DNA of 64,000 nucleotides from Hyphomonas sp. Lineage in GTDB: Bacteria > Pseudomonadota > Alphaproteobacteria > Caulobacterales > Hyphomonadaceae. The notes below the pieces were generated by a model. The model saw nothing but the letters and a program-made list of their open reading frames with translations. It was not told the origin of the DNA and ran no database searches. Position 1 is the stretch's first letter, and each line of letters begins with the position of its first letter. A program made the position numbers and the translations under genes. The stretch lies in NCBI RefSeq assembly GCF_022844445.1, contig NZ_JALHLS010000002.1, positions 186,001-250,000 of the forward strand, written 5' to 3'. This document shows positions 40,060 to 50,600 of the stretch, one piece after another.

Positions 40060-41529
40060 ATGCTTAACACGCCGATCGCCAACGAAGCCGCCGGAGAGGC
40101 AGACGCTGTTCCGCTCGTGCTGGACCTTGATGGCACGCTAATTCGGACGGATTCGCTGATCGAGCAGGGCTTCGCACTGCTTCGCCGCAATCCCTTTGCA
40201 GTTTTTAAGCTGATTGGCTGGCTGCTGGCCGGCCGGGTGATGCTCAAGCAACATCTGGCGAATGCCGTTTCGCTCGATCCAGAATTCATCCCGGTCAACG
40301 AAGACCTCGTGGCTTTCGCCGAAGAGCAAGCGGCCAAGGGCCGCACGATCGTGTTGGCAACGGCCGCGCACAAGAACACTGCTCAGGTTTTCAAGCAGCG
40401 GTTTTCCTTTATCTCGGACGTGATTGCGACGGAAGGTCAGGTGAACCTGAAGGGCAAGGTGAAAGCCGACGCGCTGGCGGCACGTTTTCCGCAGGGCTTC
40501 GACTATGCAGGCGACAGCCGCCCTGACCTCGAGGTCTGGAAGCGCGCGCGCAATGCGATCGTCGTTGGGGCGTCCGGATCGACCCTTCGCCGCGCCCGCA
40601 AGAGTGCAAACGTCACCGAGGTGTTCAAGCGCCCGGGCAGTTTCAAAGCCCTGATCAAATGCCTGCGCCCGCACCAGTGGGCCAAGAACGTTCTCGTCGT
40701 GGTGCCTGCAATTCTGTCCGGCCGAATTATAGATCCCGACGCGATCCTCCCGCTTGTACTCGCGTTCTTTGCCTTGTCGCTGACAGCGTCGGCGACCTAT
40801 GTGTTCAACGACATCTGGGATCTGCAGGACGACCGGGCGCACTGGTCGAAGCGCCGGCGCCCGTTGGCGAGCGGGACACTGTCTCTGCCGGCAGGCATCA
40901 TCGGCGCCCTGATCTGCCTCGCTGCCGGTTTGGCACTGGCACTGTTGGCTGGGCTGGCCGTGCTGCAATGGGTGCTCGTCTACGTGGTTGTGACGATGAG
41001 CTATTCGCTCTTCCTGAAGCGCAAGGTGATCCACGATGCCGTGACGCTGGCCGGGCTTTTCACGCTTCGTCTGGTCGTCGGCATGGTGGCGGTGGCAGCT
41101 GTGCCGTCTCCATGGCTGTTTGTCTTCGCCATGTTCTTTTTCACCTCCCTGGCGTTTGCGAAACGCCACACCGAGATCGCACGCGTGATCGAGCGCGGCG
41201 GCTTCTGGGTCAATGGCCGCGGTTACCGGGCGTCAGACCTGCCGCTGGTCCTTGCCGCCGGAATTTCGAGTTCGGTCGCCGCCGTTGTCATCATGGTGCT
41301 CTACATCATCGAGGATGCGCACCAGCAGAGCTTTATCAAGAATGGTGATTGGCTATGGGCGCTGCCGCCGATGATCTTCATGATCTCGAGCCGGATCTGG
41401 ATCACCTGCCAGCGCGGTGAACTGGATGATGATCCGGTTGTGTTCGTGGTAAAGGACAGGGTGTGTCTCGCTTATGCCGCCCTGGCTGGGATATGCTTCT
41501 TCTTCGCCTGGTTCGGCGTTCCGCTCTGA
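40060..41529 (+). CDS. HAD phosphatase - UbiA prenyltransferase fusion (decaprenyl-phosphate phosphoribosyltransferase-like)
   Basis: The protein is 489 residues. Residues 15-195 are a HAD phosphatase with the nucleophile motif VLDLDGTLIRTD (Asp22, Asp24), TIVLATAAHK and a DYAGDSRPDLEVW acidic loop. Residues 205-489 are a UbiA-type membrane prenyltransferase with the polyprenyl-binding motif VFNDIWDLQDD (Asn250-Asp258) and LRPHQWAKN, the start shared with decaprenyl-phosphate 5-phosphoribosyltransferases such as the mycobacterial DPPR synthase. That enzyme makes DPPR from phosphoribosyl pyrophosphate and decaprenyl phosphate; its product needs a phosphatase to continue, so the fused HAD domain may dephosphorylate it to decaprenyl-phosphoribose. 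About eight membrane segments are visible. The following GtrA and GT genes fit a glycan lipid-carrier pathway. Confidence 0.85.
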   Translation: MLNTPIANEAAGEADAVPLVLDLDGTLIRTDSLIEQGFALLRRNPFAVFKLIGWLLAGRVMLKQHLANAVSLDPEFIPVNEDLVAFAEEQAAKGRTIVLATAAHKNTAQVFKQRFSFISDVIATEGQVNLKGKVKADALAARFPQGFDYAGDSRPDLEVWKRARNAIVVGASGSTLRRARKSANVTEVFKRPGSFKALIKCLRPHQWAKNVLVVVPAILSGRIIDPDAILPLVLAFFALSLTASATYVFNDIWDLQDDRAHWSKRRRPLASGTLSLPAGIIGALICLAAGLALALLAGLAVLQWVLVYVVVTMSYSLFLKRKVIHDAVTLAGLFTLRLVVGMVAVAAVPSPWLFVFAMFFFTSLAFAKRHTEIARVIERGGFWVNGRGYRASDLPLVLAAGISSSVAAVVIMVLYIIEDAHQQSFIKNGDWLWALPPMIFMISSRIWITCQRGELDDDPVVFVVKDRVCLAYAALAGICFFFAWFGVPL

Positions 41530-41548
41530 CCGCGCAGATGAGGCCCAG

Positions 41549-41959
41549 ATGACCCTGCCTTTCAAACTCTCGAAAGCGACGGTCCAGTTCGCTGTACGGT
41601 ATACAATTACCGGCCTGGCTGTAACGGCGGTATATGTCGGGCTCTATTTCCTTTTGAGGAATTTGCTCACGCTGTCTCCCGCTTTCGCATCAGGCATCTC
41701 GATGACGAGCGCCGTGGTGTTCCAGTATGTCATGCACAGTGTGTTCACGTTCCAGCGCAAGTGGGCTGACGGCGGCCAGCTCGTGAAGTTCGTTGTGAGC
41801 ATTTTCATAAGCGTCATTGTTGCGGACATCTTCGTTGCGCGCCTCGGCGTGGCACTGAACGTTCCCGAGCCGCTGCGTCTGCTTGCGGTGGTCGTGACCC
41901 TTCCGATCGTGAATTTCCTGTTCTTCACCTTCTGGGTCTACGCAGCAAAGCGCGACTAG
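41549..41959 (+). CDS. GtrA-like membrane protein
   Basis: The protein is 136 residues from the ATG at 41549, 17 bases after the previous stop. It has four hydrophobic segments, QFAVRYTITGLAVTAVYVGLYFLL being the first, the conserved Asn-free variant of the second, and VNFLFFTFWVYAAKRD at the end, which is the typical GtrA terminus with the aromatic pair before a basic tail. GtrA proteins are thought to flip or assist transfer of polyprenyl-linked sugars. It is part of the run with the HAD-UbiA fusion, which supports translocation of a decaprenyl-linked sugar. Confidence 0.88.
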   Translation: MTLPFKLSKATVQFAVRYTITGLAVTAVYVGLYFLLRNLLTLSPAFASGISMTSAVVFQYVMHSVFTFQRKWADGGQLVKFVVSIFISVIVADIFVARLGVALNVPEPLRLLAVVVTLPIVNFLFFTFWVYAAKRD

Positions 41960-42242
41960 AAGGTCAGACAGGACATCTCCTCAAACAGGTTTTCGGCATT
42001 GGCCGTGGATTGGTCGGCACGACTGCTTCGTCAACGAACTCTGGCTTGCGGCTTGCGCTTTTGGAGTTGCTGCGCTGTGGTTCGCGATCGAGCGCTGGTC
42101 TTGGCGTGAACCTTGCTGAGGAGTGCGAGGCCTGAAGCTGACGGGCTGCGGAGTATTGGGCGCGCGTTGACTTTGCGCCGCCAAGACAATACCGGGACAG
42201 GCCGGGGCTTCTCACAGAGACAGCGAGAGCAGGGAGGTGCTG

Positions 42243-43541
42243 GTGCATTCGCTTACGGTAAACGGCGTTCATGCCGTGTTCGCGATCGTTGGTTTTCTGC
42301 TCATCCATCGTCTCGCTGGATCGCCGCGGTATGCCGCACTTCTATGGCCCTTCACCGTTTTGTGGGGCGCAGCGACTGCTGGTCTCATCTTCATAAACAC
42401 ACAGCCCTCAATGGAGTTTGTCTTCTGGGACTTCAAGGAATGCTATTGGCTGGCCGGGAAACTCGTCCTTGAGGGGCCTCAGTCCCTGGCCGGCGCGTAT
42501 AGCAGTGAAGACCTTGTGTTCGTCAATCTGCCCATCGTGGCTTATCTGTTCGCGCCTTTTGCCCTGCTGCCCGACATGCCGGCGGCAATCGTCATTACGC
42601 TGATCGGTGTCGGCATTGTTGGTCTGATCTGGCGCCTGCTGGTGGATATGTTCAGTCTCGATACGCGGGAAAGCGCATTGCTGTTTCTCGCGATATGCGC
42701 ATTCGGGCCTTTGCTGTACTCATTCAAGGTCGGCAATACATCGCATTTTGTCCTTGCGCTGATCCTTGGCGGCCTGGCAATGGTCCGTTCCGGCAAGGGC
42801 TTTGTAGCGGGCGCGCTGTTTGGCGTTGCTGCTGTCATCAAGCCGGCTCTTGTGCTTGTCGGTATCCTTTACTTCCTGCGGGGTCGCTGGAGCGTGGTAG
42901 CAGGCGGCGCCGCCGTCCTGGCAGGATCGGCTGCGCTCTCCTTGCTGATCTTTGGATGGGACATGCATGTGCTTTGGTACGAAACGTCGATCGCGCCTTA
43001 TGCCGGCAACCCTGTTCCTGCTTATGTAAATCAGACGCTGGCAGGAATGGTGGCTCGCTACGAACTGGGCGGCCCGTTCGGTCACGACTACTCGGCCCAT
43101 ACGCTTTCCCCCGTTGGCCGCGCCGCCGCAATCGGCATGTCGCTGGCGCTGCTTGCGGGCGTGGTATTTGCTGCATATCAGTCGCGTCGGTTGTTGCGGG
43201 CAGACGCAAGCGACATTGAAGTCGAAGTATTGATCGCGGTATCATTTACCATGACGGTCTCGTCCCTGTCCTGGGCGCACTATCATGTCTGGCTGCTGCC
43301 CGCGCTGGTTCTGCTATGGGTGAAGTCGCGGCCGGGCCAGGCGCTTTCCGGGCTTCGCTGGCCGCTGATCGGCACCTATTCGCTGCTGGCAGGCACCGCT
43401 TTTGTCAGTCACTCCATGACACTTGGTCGTTTCGGGGCGCTCTCCAACTTGATTGTGTCCCACTGGCTGATCGGCACGATAGCCCTGATCGTACTTCTGG
43501 CGATCGTGCGGGCGAGGAGAGATTATCCAACTCAAACATGA
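42243..43541 (+). CDS. GT87-like (DUF2029) polyprenol-dependent glycosyltransferase
   Basis: The protein is 432 residues from GTG 42243, six bases after AGGGAGG; the GTG at 42237 overlaps that ribosome site and is less likely. About ten hydrophobic segments are present. The loop FWDFKECYWLAGKLVLEG after the second segment holds the acidic residues (Asp and Glu) where GT87 mannosyltransferases carry their active site, and NLPIVAYLFAPFALLP and VIKPALVLVGILYFL are typical blocks of the family. It would use a polyprenyl-phosphate sugar on the periplasmic face. It follows GtrA by 283 bases with no other gene. Confidence 0.85.
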   Translation: MHSLTVNGVHAVFAIVGFLLIHRLAGSPRYAALLWPFTVLWGAATAGLIFINTQPSMEFVFWDFKECYWLAGKLVLEGPQSLAGAYSSEDLVFVNLPIVAYLFAPFALLPDMPAAIVITLIGVGIVGLIWRLLVDMFSLDTRESALLFLAICAFGPLLYSFKVGNTSHFVLALILGGLAMVRSGKGFVAGALFGVAAVIKPALVLVGILYFLRGRWSVVAGGAAVLAGSAALSLLIFGWDMHVLWYETSIAPYAGNPVPAYVNQTLAGMVARYELGGPFGHDYSAHTLSPVGRAAAIGMSLALLAGVVFAAYQSRRLLRADASDIEVEVLIAVSFTMTVSSLSWAHYHVWLLPALVLLWVKSRPGQALSGLRWPLIGTYSLLAGTAFVSHSMTLGRFGALSNLIVSHWLIGTIALIVLLAIVRARRDYPTQT

Positions 43542-43730
43542 AGTGAGCAGGAAATAGGCTATGGCATTGAAAGCCTGCTGTTTTCTGGTCTGCTTCTTGC
43601 TTGTATGTCGCTGGACCGGTCACCTGAAGGGCGTCTGGTAGGCGGATGTCGAGGCCGGAATGTTTGACCCCGGCGGCCTCGAAAAGGCTGCCGGGAAAAT
43701 GAAATCGCCGAAGTACTGGATAACTGCGGG

Positions 43731-45272
43731 ATGGCACATACCGATCAAAGCAGATCGCCAACTTCAGTGACGGCAGGCGCCAAGGCGCTCCTGGCGTGGG
43801 GGATTCTGCGCGCGCCACTCATCCTCGTCATTCTGTTCCTTTCCCGGGAAACAATCTCGACGCTGCAGGTTTTTGACGGTGAAGCCCTCACTGTACGGAT
43901 CATTGACCTGATGAGCCTGCCAGCTTCCCGCGGCATGCTGTTTCTGCTGCTTGCCGCTATGTTCGGCGGTCTGGTGATCATCTTGCGTCGTTGGTTTCCG
44001 GCGCGGGAATACTTGATTCTGCTTGGTGCGGTCGCTCTGACGACGGTGATCTTGTTCGAGATCACACAGACGCCGCTCCGGCATGCCGCAATCCCCGTCA
44101 TCCTTGCCGCGACAAATTTCCTGCCTGCAGCATTCCTTCAGCGCCATCTTAATGGACGAATTCTGGCTGTCGGCGTGGGCTTTACAGAGGCGCTGGCTAT
44201 CCGGCGACACATCTCCTGGCTAGCAGGCTTGGCGAACTGGAGTGCGGCGGCTCAGCGAGTCTGCGGCATCCTGGGTTGGGGGCTGGCCGTGTCCCTCGTC
44301 AGCGCCAGTATGGTGGCGCTGATCAAAGGTGAGCGGCTTGTCCCCGTTGAGCAGGCGTTGCGCACGCCGAACACAGTCGGGATCATCATGAAGGGCAGCA
44401 TCAACGGTCTTTCGCTGGAGCCCGTTTCGCGTCGGCTTTACGTTACAGGACATGGCCTTGAGAACATTGTCGAGGTTGACATAGACACCCCGGGCAAGGC
44501 CTCTCGCACGTCTGAAGTTGTGAGTGGCGGCGCCCAGGGAATTTTTCTCGATGCTCAAGCCGGAGAGCTGAGTGTCTTTAACGGTGACACAAAACAGCTT
44601 CTTTTCATTGATGCGGAAACCCTTTCGCTGAATCGGTCCATTGACGTCAAGCTACTCGCTTCCGGCGACCCCTGGATATCCTTCGATCCGATCTCGGATA
44701 CGATCGCACTCGTTTCCGAGGCTGATCTCGACGACGGCGTTGCGTTTGTGTTGCTGGATCATGCGACCGGTGATGTGCTCGACACGCGGGAACTTGATGC
44801 CGGAAACATCCTGAAGCATCCGGAGAAGCCGCTGCTCTATCTAAGTTTCTTCAGGCGAAATCCGGAAGTCCTCATCTATGACATGACGAAGCGCGACATA
44901 ATTGCGAGGTCGCCTGCTCCGGCGCGGCTGGATCGCATGATCCTGATGCCCGCAGCCAATGAACTGCTGGTGACATCGCCGGTGAAATCCGAAATCCTAC
45001 GGCTGGACGCTGACACATTGGCAACCAAAGGGGCGATCAAGGGGCCGTTCGGGGTGCGGACGCTAGCCGTCGACAATGAACGCCAACTTTTGTTCGCGGG
45101 CAGTTTTGTCACGGGCCAGGTTCGCGTGATCGACACCAACACCTGGCGCAATGTGGAGACCGTATATCTCGGGCCTTGGCTGCGCTCGATCGAACTCGAT
45201 GTGGCTACTGGCACGGCCTATGTTTCATCGAATGGTGCTCTTTATAGTTGGGCCTATGACCAGGATCGATGA
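43731..45272 (+). CDS. Membrane protein with C-terminal beta-propeller (YncE/NHL-like)
   Basis: The protein is 513 residues. The N-terminal 210 residues have about five hydrophobic segments (ILRAPLILVILFLS, GMLFLLLAAMFGGLVIIL, YLILLGAVALTTVILFEI and others). From 220 to 513 the sequence repeats blades of 35 to 45 residues (LSLEPVSRRLYVTGHGLENIVEVDI, ELSVFNGDTKQLLFIDAETL, LYLSFFRRNPEVLIYDM, LLFAGSFVTGQVRVIDTNTW), the look of a YncE-like seven-bladed propeller, likely periplasmic. I do not know a described family joining these. It lies between the GT87-like and acyltransferase genes and overlaps the latter by 17 bases, so it belongs to the glycan locus. Confidence 0.75.
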   Translation: MAHTDQSRSPTSVTAGAKALLAWGILRAPLILVILFLSRETISTLQVFDGEALTVRIIDLMSLPASRGMLFLLLAAMFGGLVIILRRWFPAREYLILLGAVALTTVILFEITQTPLRHAAIPVILAATNFLPAAFLQRHLNGRILAVGVGFTEALAIRRHISWLAGLANWSAAAQRVCGILGWGLAVSLVSASMVALIKGERLVPVEQALRTPNTVGIIMKGSINGLSLEPVSRRLYVTGHGLENIVEVDIDTPGKASRTSEVVSGGAQGIFLDAQAGELSVFNGDTKQLLFIDAETLSLNRSIDVKLLASGDPWISFDPISDTIALVSEADLDDGVAFVLLDHATGDVLDTRELDAGNILKHPEKPLLYLSFFRRNPEVLIYDMTKRDIIARSPAPARLDRMILMPAANELLVTSPVKSEILRLDADTLATKGAIKGPFGVRTLAVDNERQLLFAGSFVTGQVRVIDTNTWRNVETVYLGPWLRSIELDVATGTAYVSSNGALYSWAYDQDR

Positions 45273-46407
45273 TACTTTGACTGACGAAACGCGGTCTGCG
45301 AACAGCGCCCCATCGATGACCGCAGCGTCAGTCTGGTCGGGGCACATCCTTGCGCTGGATGGCATACGCGGGCTCGGCGTTATCCTCGTCCTGTTCTACC
45401 ACTACGGCTCAAGCGCCATGGCGCTGGGCCTCGGCAGTTCGTTGCTCAAGGTGACCGGCATCGGCTGGTCGGGCGTGGACCTTTTCTTTGTGCTGTCCGG
45501 TTTCCTGATCACCGGACTGCTTTATGACGCCAAGGGAAAGCAGAACTACTTCAAGAACTTCTATGCCCGCCGTACACTGAGGATCTTTCCCCTCTACTAC
45601 TTTGCGGCCGTAGTCGTGATTGTTCTGGCGGTGATAACGGGGTTTGGAATTCTCGGCGGTTCGAATCCGATCTGGATCTTGCTGTATGTTGGAAACTTCC
45701 AGATGGCGATCGAGGGCGGGGGGAGCATTCTCGACCACTTCTGGTCCCTTGCTATCGAAGAGCAGTTCTATCTCGTCTGGCCACTGATCGTTCTTAGCTT
45801 GTCACGGCGCAAACTGATGATTGTGGCGGCTGCGATGATCGTGATCTCGCCTTTGGTCCGCACGCTTCTGGTGCTGAATGATGCGCCCGATCTTGCAGTT
45901 TATGTGCTGACGCCGGCGCGGATGGACGGGCTGGCGATGGGCGCGCTTATTGCTCTAGCCGTGCGAGGCCCGAGTGGCATTGCGCCGCTTGTCCCGTGGG
46001 CATGGCGTTTTGGCGCCATGGCGGCGGCTGCCTTCCTGACCATTGTCATCTTGCGGCGAGACTTTTCGACAGAAGATGCCGTGATCCTGACGGCCGGGAT
46101 CTCGTGCCTGACCATCATGTATGCGAGCCTCCTTGTCCTTTCCCTGACCTTCCGGCCGCTGACCTCCGTGATGGAGTTGCCCGTGATGCGCTGGTTCGGA
46201 AAATACAGTTATGGCCTCTACGTGTGGCATCCGATCGTCAACATGCTCCTTTTGCACTCCCCGCTGACCGCGCAGTTTGGCGCAGACACCAAGTTGGAGG
46301 TGGTTCTGCTTTTGGCGCTCGCCTTCACGATCAGCGTCCTGGTAACCCTCGCGAGCTACAGGTTCCTGGAGGCACCGTTGCTGCGCCTGAAAAGCCGGTT
46401 CCAGTAG
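45256..46407 (+). CDS. Acyltransferase 3 family (OafA/NodX-like O-acyltransferase)
   Basis: The protein is 383 residues from the ATG at 45256, inside the end of the previous gene. Typical AT3 features are ILALDGIRGLGVILVLFYHYG (the catalytic His in the first membrane segment), GWSGVDLFFVLSGFLITGLL, YARRTLRIFPLYYF and the EEQFYLVWPL block, followed by about seven further membrane segments and FGKYSYGLYVWHPI near the end. Such enzymes move acyl groups, often acetyl, to sugars of the envelope. In this locus it would decorate the glycan made by the preceding genes. Confidence 0.92.
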   Translation: MTRIDDTLTDETRSANSAPSMTAASVWSGHILALDGIRGLGVILVLFYHYGSSAMALGLGSSLLKVTGIGWSGVDLFFVLSGFLITGLLYDAKGKQNYFKNFYARRTLRIFPLYYFAAVVVIVLAVITGFGILGGSNPIWILLYVGNFQMAIEGGGSILDHFWSLAIEEQFYLVWPLIVLSLSRRKLMIVAAAMIVISPLVRTLLVLNDAPDLAVYVLTPARMDGLAMGALIALAVRGPSGIAPLVPWAWRFGAMAAAAFLTIVILRRDFSTEDAVILTAGISCLTIMYASLLVLSLTFRPLTSVMELPVMRWFGKYSYGLYVWHPIVNMLLLHSPLTAQFGADTKLEVVLLLALAFTISVLVTLASYRFLEAPLLRLKSRFQ

Positions 46408-46572
46408 CCGCGCTGCTCGAAAAGAGACGGGCTCCGGATTGGCTGGCATTGACGCCAGATTATTCAATCGCGGCGTAAAACAACTTCTTTGATGATGGCT
46501 GGACATCGCGTCTGAACAGTTTATCATTCATTTAGCGTTTTTAAAATCTGTCATAGAGACAAGCGGTAAGCC

Positions 46573-47667
46573 ATGCCAGCAGGTAAGTTGACTGATCGCA
46601 CGATCGCAGCCTCATTGGCGGCAAGTATCGCCTTGCTGCTGACAGGTTGCAGCGCCGGGGCGCCCGAAACGGCTCACGCCGTCACCGCGCCGCAAGTCGC
46701 CCAACCCGTGGTTGTGGGCGCCGAGGTGATGCCGGCCGAGCCTGATGCGCTGGTCGCTGCCACCGGGACGATTGTCTACACGCAGGAGACCACGCTGTCC
46801 TTCAAGACCGGTGGCATCCTGACGGAGCTCACAGCGGACGAAGGCGACCTCGTGAAGGCGAAGCAACGCCTCGCCCGGCTTGATCTTACCGAGCTGGCCT
46901 CAAGTGTTGCCCAGGCCGAAGCGGCGGTGGTCAATGCGGACCTTCAATATGAGCGTACTCGCGACCTCGTGGAAAAAGGGCATCTCGCGCAGGCCCGTCT
47001 TGATGACGCGGCGCTCGCGCGCGATCAGGCCCGAGCCGGGCTGACCGCAGTCGCTTTCAATCGCAATCTCGGCGTCATGGCATCGCCGGTCGATGGTGTC
47101 GTGCTCCGCCGGTTCGCCGAACCGGGGCAGACCTTGGCGCCCGGCGCTCCTGTCCTCCAGATTGGCGATACGACCTCCGGACTTGTTCTGCGTGTGCCGG
47201 TGACGGCTGCCGATGCGGCGCGCCTGAAAGTTGGCGACACGGCTGAATTCTCGATTGCCGGGCTTGCGGGCCCTCCGCGCACGGGCGCTATTGTTCGGAT
47301 CGGCGCCAAGAGCAATGACGCCACCGGCAATTTCGATGTCGACATCAGTGCGGGTGATCCGGCGCTCCTGCGCAGCGGCTTGATCGGCAATGCGCGCATC
47401 ACGTCGTCCGAAGCAACCAAGTCCAAAGGCGATGGCGGCGCCGTGCGCATTCCGACACTGGCCCTGATCGATGCCCGGGCGGATCAGGGGTACGTCTATG
47501 TCATCGATGACCAGAATATCGCACACCGGCGCGCTGTTTCCACATCCGGCATCTTCCGCGGCGAAGTTCTGATCCTGTCCGGGCTTGCTGCGGGCGAACG
47601 GGTCATCGCGGAGGGCGCGGCCTACGTCCGAGATGGTGAAGCCGTGATTGTCTCGGACCGCCCCTGA
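46573..47667 (+). CDS. RND efflux periplasmic adaptor lipoprotein
   Basis: The 364-residue protein has a lipoprotein signal with lipobox LTGC (Cys26). The adaptor domains follow in order: the biotinyl-lipoyl half (GGILTELTADEGDLVKAKQRLARLD), a helical hairpin (SSVAQAEAAVVNADLQYERTRDLVEKGHL), the second lipoyl half (LGVMASPVDGVVLRRFAEPGQTLAPG) and a beta-barrel and membrane-proximal part. It would link the pump encoded six bases downstream to an outer-membrane channel, which is not in the window. The short upstream region is A/T-rich and probably holds the promoter. Confidence 0.93.
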   Translation: MPAGKLTDRTIAASLAASIALLLTGCSAGAPETAHAVTAPQVAQPVVVGAEVMPAEPDALVAATGTIVYTQETTLSFKTGGILTELTADEGDLVKAKQRLARLDLTELASSVAQAEAAVVNADLQYERTRDLVEKGHLAQARLDDAALARDQARAGLTAVAFNRNLGVMASPVDGVVLRRFAEPGQTLAPGAPVLQIGDTTSGLVLRVPVTAADAARLKVGDTAEFSIAGLAGPPRTGAIVRIGAKSNDATGNFDVDISAGDPALLRSGLIGNARITSSEATKSKGDGGAVRIPTLALIDARADQGYVYVIDDQNIAHRRAVSTSGIFRGEVLILSGLAAGERVIAEGAAYVRDGEAVIVSDRP

Positions 47668-47672
47668 GCCAT

Positions 47673-50600
47673 ATGCAGCACATCGTCCGCTTCTTTGTCG
47701 ACCGCTGGCAATTCTCGCTGGTGCTGTTCGCGATGCTCGTTGCCCTCGGCGCGAGTGCGATGATTTCCATTCCGAAGTCCGAAGACCCGACCGTGCGGTT
47801 TCCGCTCGCGGGTGTGACAGTCGTATTGCCAGGCGCCGATGCTGAGCAGATCGAGAAGCTGATTGTCATACCGCTGGAGCAGGCCTTCAACCGGATTGAA
47901 GACGTGAAGGAAGTACGCTCGAGCGCGACATCCGGCGTCGGAAGCGTAACGGTCGAGTTCACCTATGGCTCAGATCCGGAACGCAAGTACGATGAACTGG
48001 TCCGTGAGCTGAATGTCGCGCGGCCGGATTTCCCAACAGGCGTCGTGGATGTGCGCACGTTCAAGGCCAACACCGCGAACGCTAACGTCGTTGTTCTCGC
48101 ACTCGTCAGCGAAACAGCGCCGGCCAGGCAGCTTGAAGCCGCCGCGCGCGACCTGCGCGATATGCTGGAGCGGGCTGGCGGTGTGCAGCAGTCACAGATC
48201 TGGGGCGCGCCGGAATCGGAAGTGCGCATCTCACTCGATCTCGACCGGCTCTCAAACTTCCAGTTGTCGCCGCTCGTGGTGGCCGACGCGCTCCAGCGCG
48301 AAGGGGCCGACGTTCCGATCGGGGCGGTCGAGTCCGGCGGCCGACGGTTCAACGTGACGGCCACAGGCCCGTTCGACAGCCTCGACGAAATCAGGAACAC
48401 GGTACTGCGGTCAGCAGGGGGAAGTACTCTCACCGTCGGGGATGTCGCCAAGGTCGAATGGGACAATGACGAGCCCCGCCATTTTACCCGGTATAACGGC
48501 GAGCGTGCCGTGCTCGTCAGCGCCAAGGGCAAACTTGGCGTCGATGTGTTCGTCGTGCGCAATAATCTCTACAAGCAGATCGAAGCCTATCGCAGCAGCC
48601 TGCCGGAAGGCATCCGGCTGGAGACGGGATTCGACCAGTCGAAGACCGTCGCCTACCGTCTGACCAGCCTCGGCCGGGATTTCTTGATCGCCGTATTCCT
48701 GGTGCTGCTGACGCTCCTGCCGCTCGGGTTTCGCGCAGCCCTTGTGGTAATGATGGCAATCCCGCTTTCGCTCGCTATTGGCGTGTTCTGGATCGGCCAA
48801 CTGGGCTTTACGATGAACCAGTTGTCGATCTCTGGCTTCGTCATCGCGCTTGGACTTCTGGTCGACGATTCGATTGTGGTGACTGAGAACATTGCGCGAC
48901 ACCTGCGAGATGGCTTGCCGAGACGGGAAGCGGCGATCGCCGGCGTATCGGAGATCAACGTTGCGGTAATCGGTTGTACGGCGACGCTGATCTTCGCCTT
49001 CCTGCCGCTGATTGCCTTGCCGGAAGGCGCTGGCGATTTCACGCGCTCACTGCCGGTCGCCGTGCTGACGACCATTATCGCGTCACTGATCGTATCTTTG
49101 ACGATCATTCCGTTTCTGGCCAGTCGCCTGTTGCCGCGCGAAGGGCATGGAAAATCCAACGTCTTCCTGGACACCGTCATGGGCGGGATTCACGGGGTCT
49201 ATCGCCCCATCCTGCGCGTGGCGCTCCGCTTCCCGGTTTCAACGGTCGTTGTTTCGCTGGCGATTGCGCTGTCGTCTTTTGCGCTTGTGCCGCGCCTTGG
49301 CTTCTCGCTGTTTCCGGAGAACGACAGCCCATACTTCATGATCGATGTGGAGCTGCCGCAAGGCGTTTCCATCGAAGAGACGGACAAGGCCGTGCGATTT
49401 GTCGAGAGCGTGCTGGAGAAGCGCGAAGACATAGCCTTCCGGTTCGCCAACAGCGGGTCGAGCAATCCGCAGGTGTACTACAACGTATTCGAGACAATTG
49501 GAGTTGCAGACTACGGTCAGGTCTATGGCGCCTTCAAACATTGGCATCCGGAGGAAAGCCCGGCAGTCGTCACGGCAATCCGCGCCGAACTCTCCAAATA
49601 TCCGGCCGCCAAGCTGACCTTCCGCCGGTTCGAGAATGGGCCGCCCGTCGAAGCGCCGATTGCCGTTCGCATCTGGGGCAAGGACAACGAAACGCTGAGC
49701 CAGATTGCCCGGGATGTCGAACTCATCCTGCGCAACACGGCGGGGACGCGCGATGTGTCAAACCCGTCCTCGGCACGCCAGATAGATCTTGAACTCGACG
49801 TCGACACGGCAAAGGCCGCGCTACTCGGAATTGCGCCCGGCTCGATCGACCAGACGCTGCGCATAGCCGTTGGCGGCGCCACCGTTGCCCAGGTTCGTGA
49901 TCCGACCGGCGAAGCCTATCCCATCCGCCTGCGGATGGATGCCGGCTCACCGCCGGACGCCGATGCCCTGAAGCGAATGTACCTGTGGACGGCGCAAGGC
50001 GGCGGCGTGCCGTTGTCGGAGGTCGCGACGGTCTCATTTGCATCCGGCCCAACAGTGGTCAACCGCGTGCAACAGGAGCGGGTGGTCACCGTACTTTCCT
50101 ATGTGCTGCCGGACTATCTTGCGGCGGATGTCACCGCCGATGTCGCGTCCAAGATCAAAGCCATCAACCTGCCGCCCGGCTACCGCATTACCTTCGGCGG
50201 ACAGGCTGAAGCGGCGAGCGAAAGCTTCTCGGGCCTTGGCGCGGCGGTGCTGATCGCGCTGTTCGGTGTGCTTGCCGTGCTGCTCCTCGAGTTTGGGAGC
50301 TTCGCCCAGATGGCTGTGGTCGCCTTCGTGATCCCGTTCGGTGTAATGGGGGGCTTTGTGGCGCTCTATATCGCGCAATATCCACTCTCGTTCATCGCGA
50401 TGATCGGCTTCATTGCGCTCATAGGAATCGAGATCAAGAACTCGATTCTGCTTGTTGATTTTGCCAACCGGCTAAGGCGCGAAGGCGTGCCGTTGCGCGA
50501 GGCTGTCGTTCAGGCGGGCGAAATCCGCTTCCTGCCGGTGCTTCTGACAAGCGCCACCGCCATTGGCGGCATGATCCCGCTGGTGTGGGAGCAATCTCCG

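Noticed and set aside
40138-41169. A 343-residue minus-strand frame opposite the HAD-UbiA gene
   Set aside because: Very rich in Gln, His and Arg, the usual look of an antisense image of a membrane protein.
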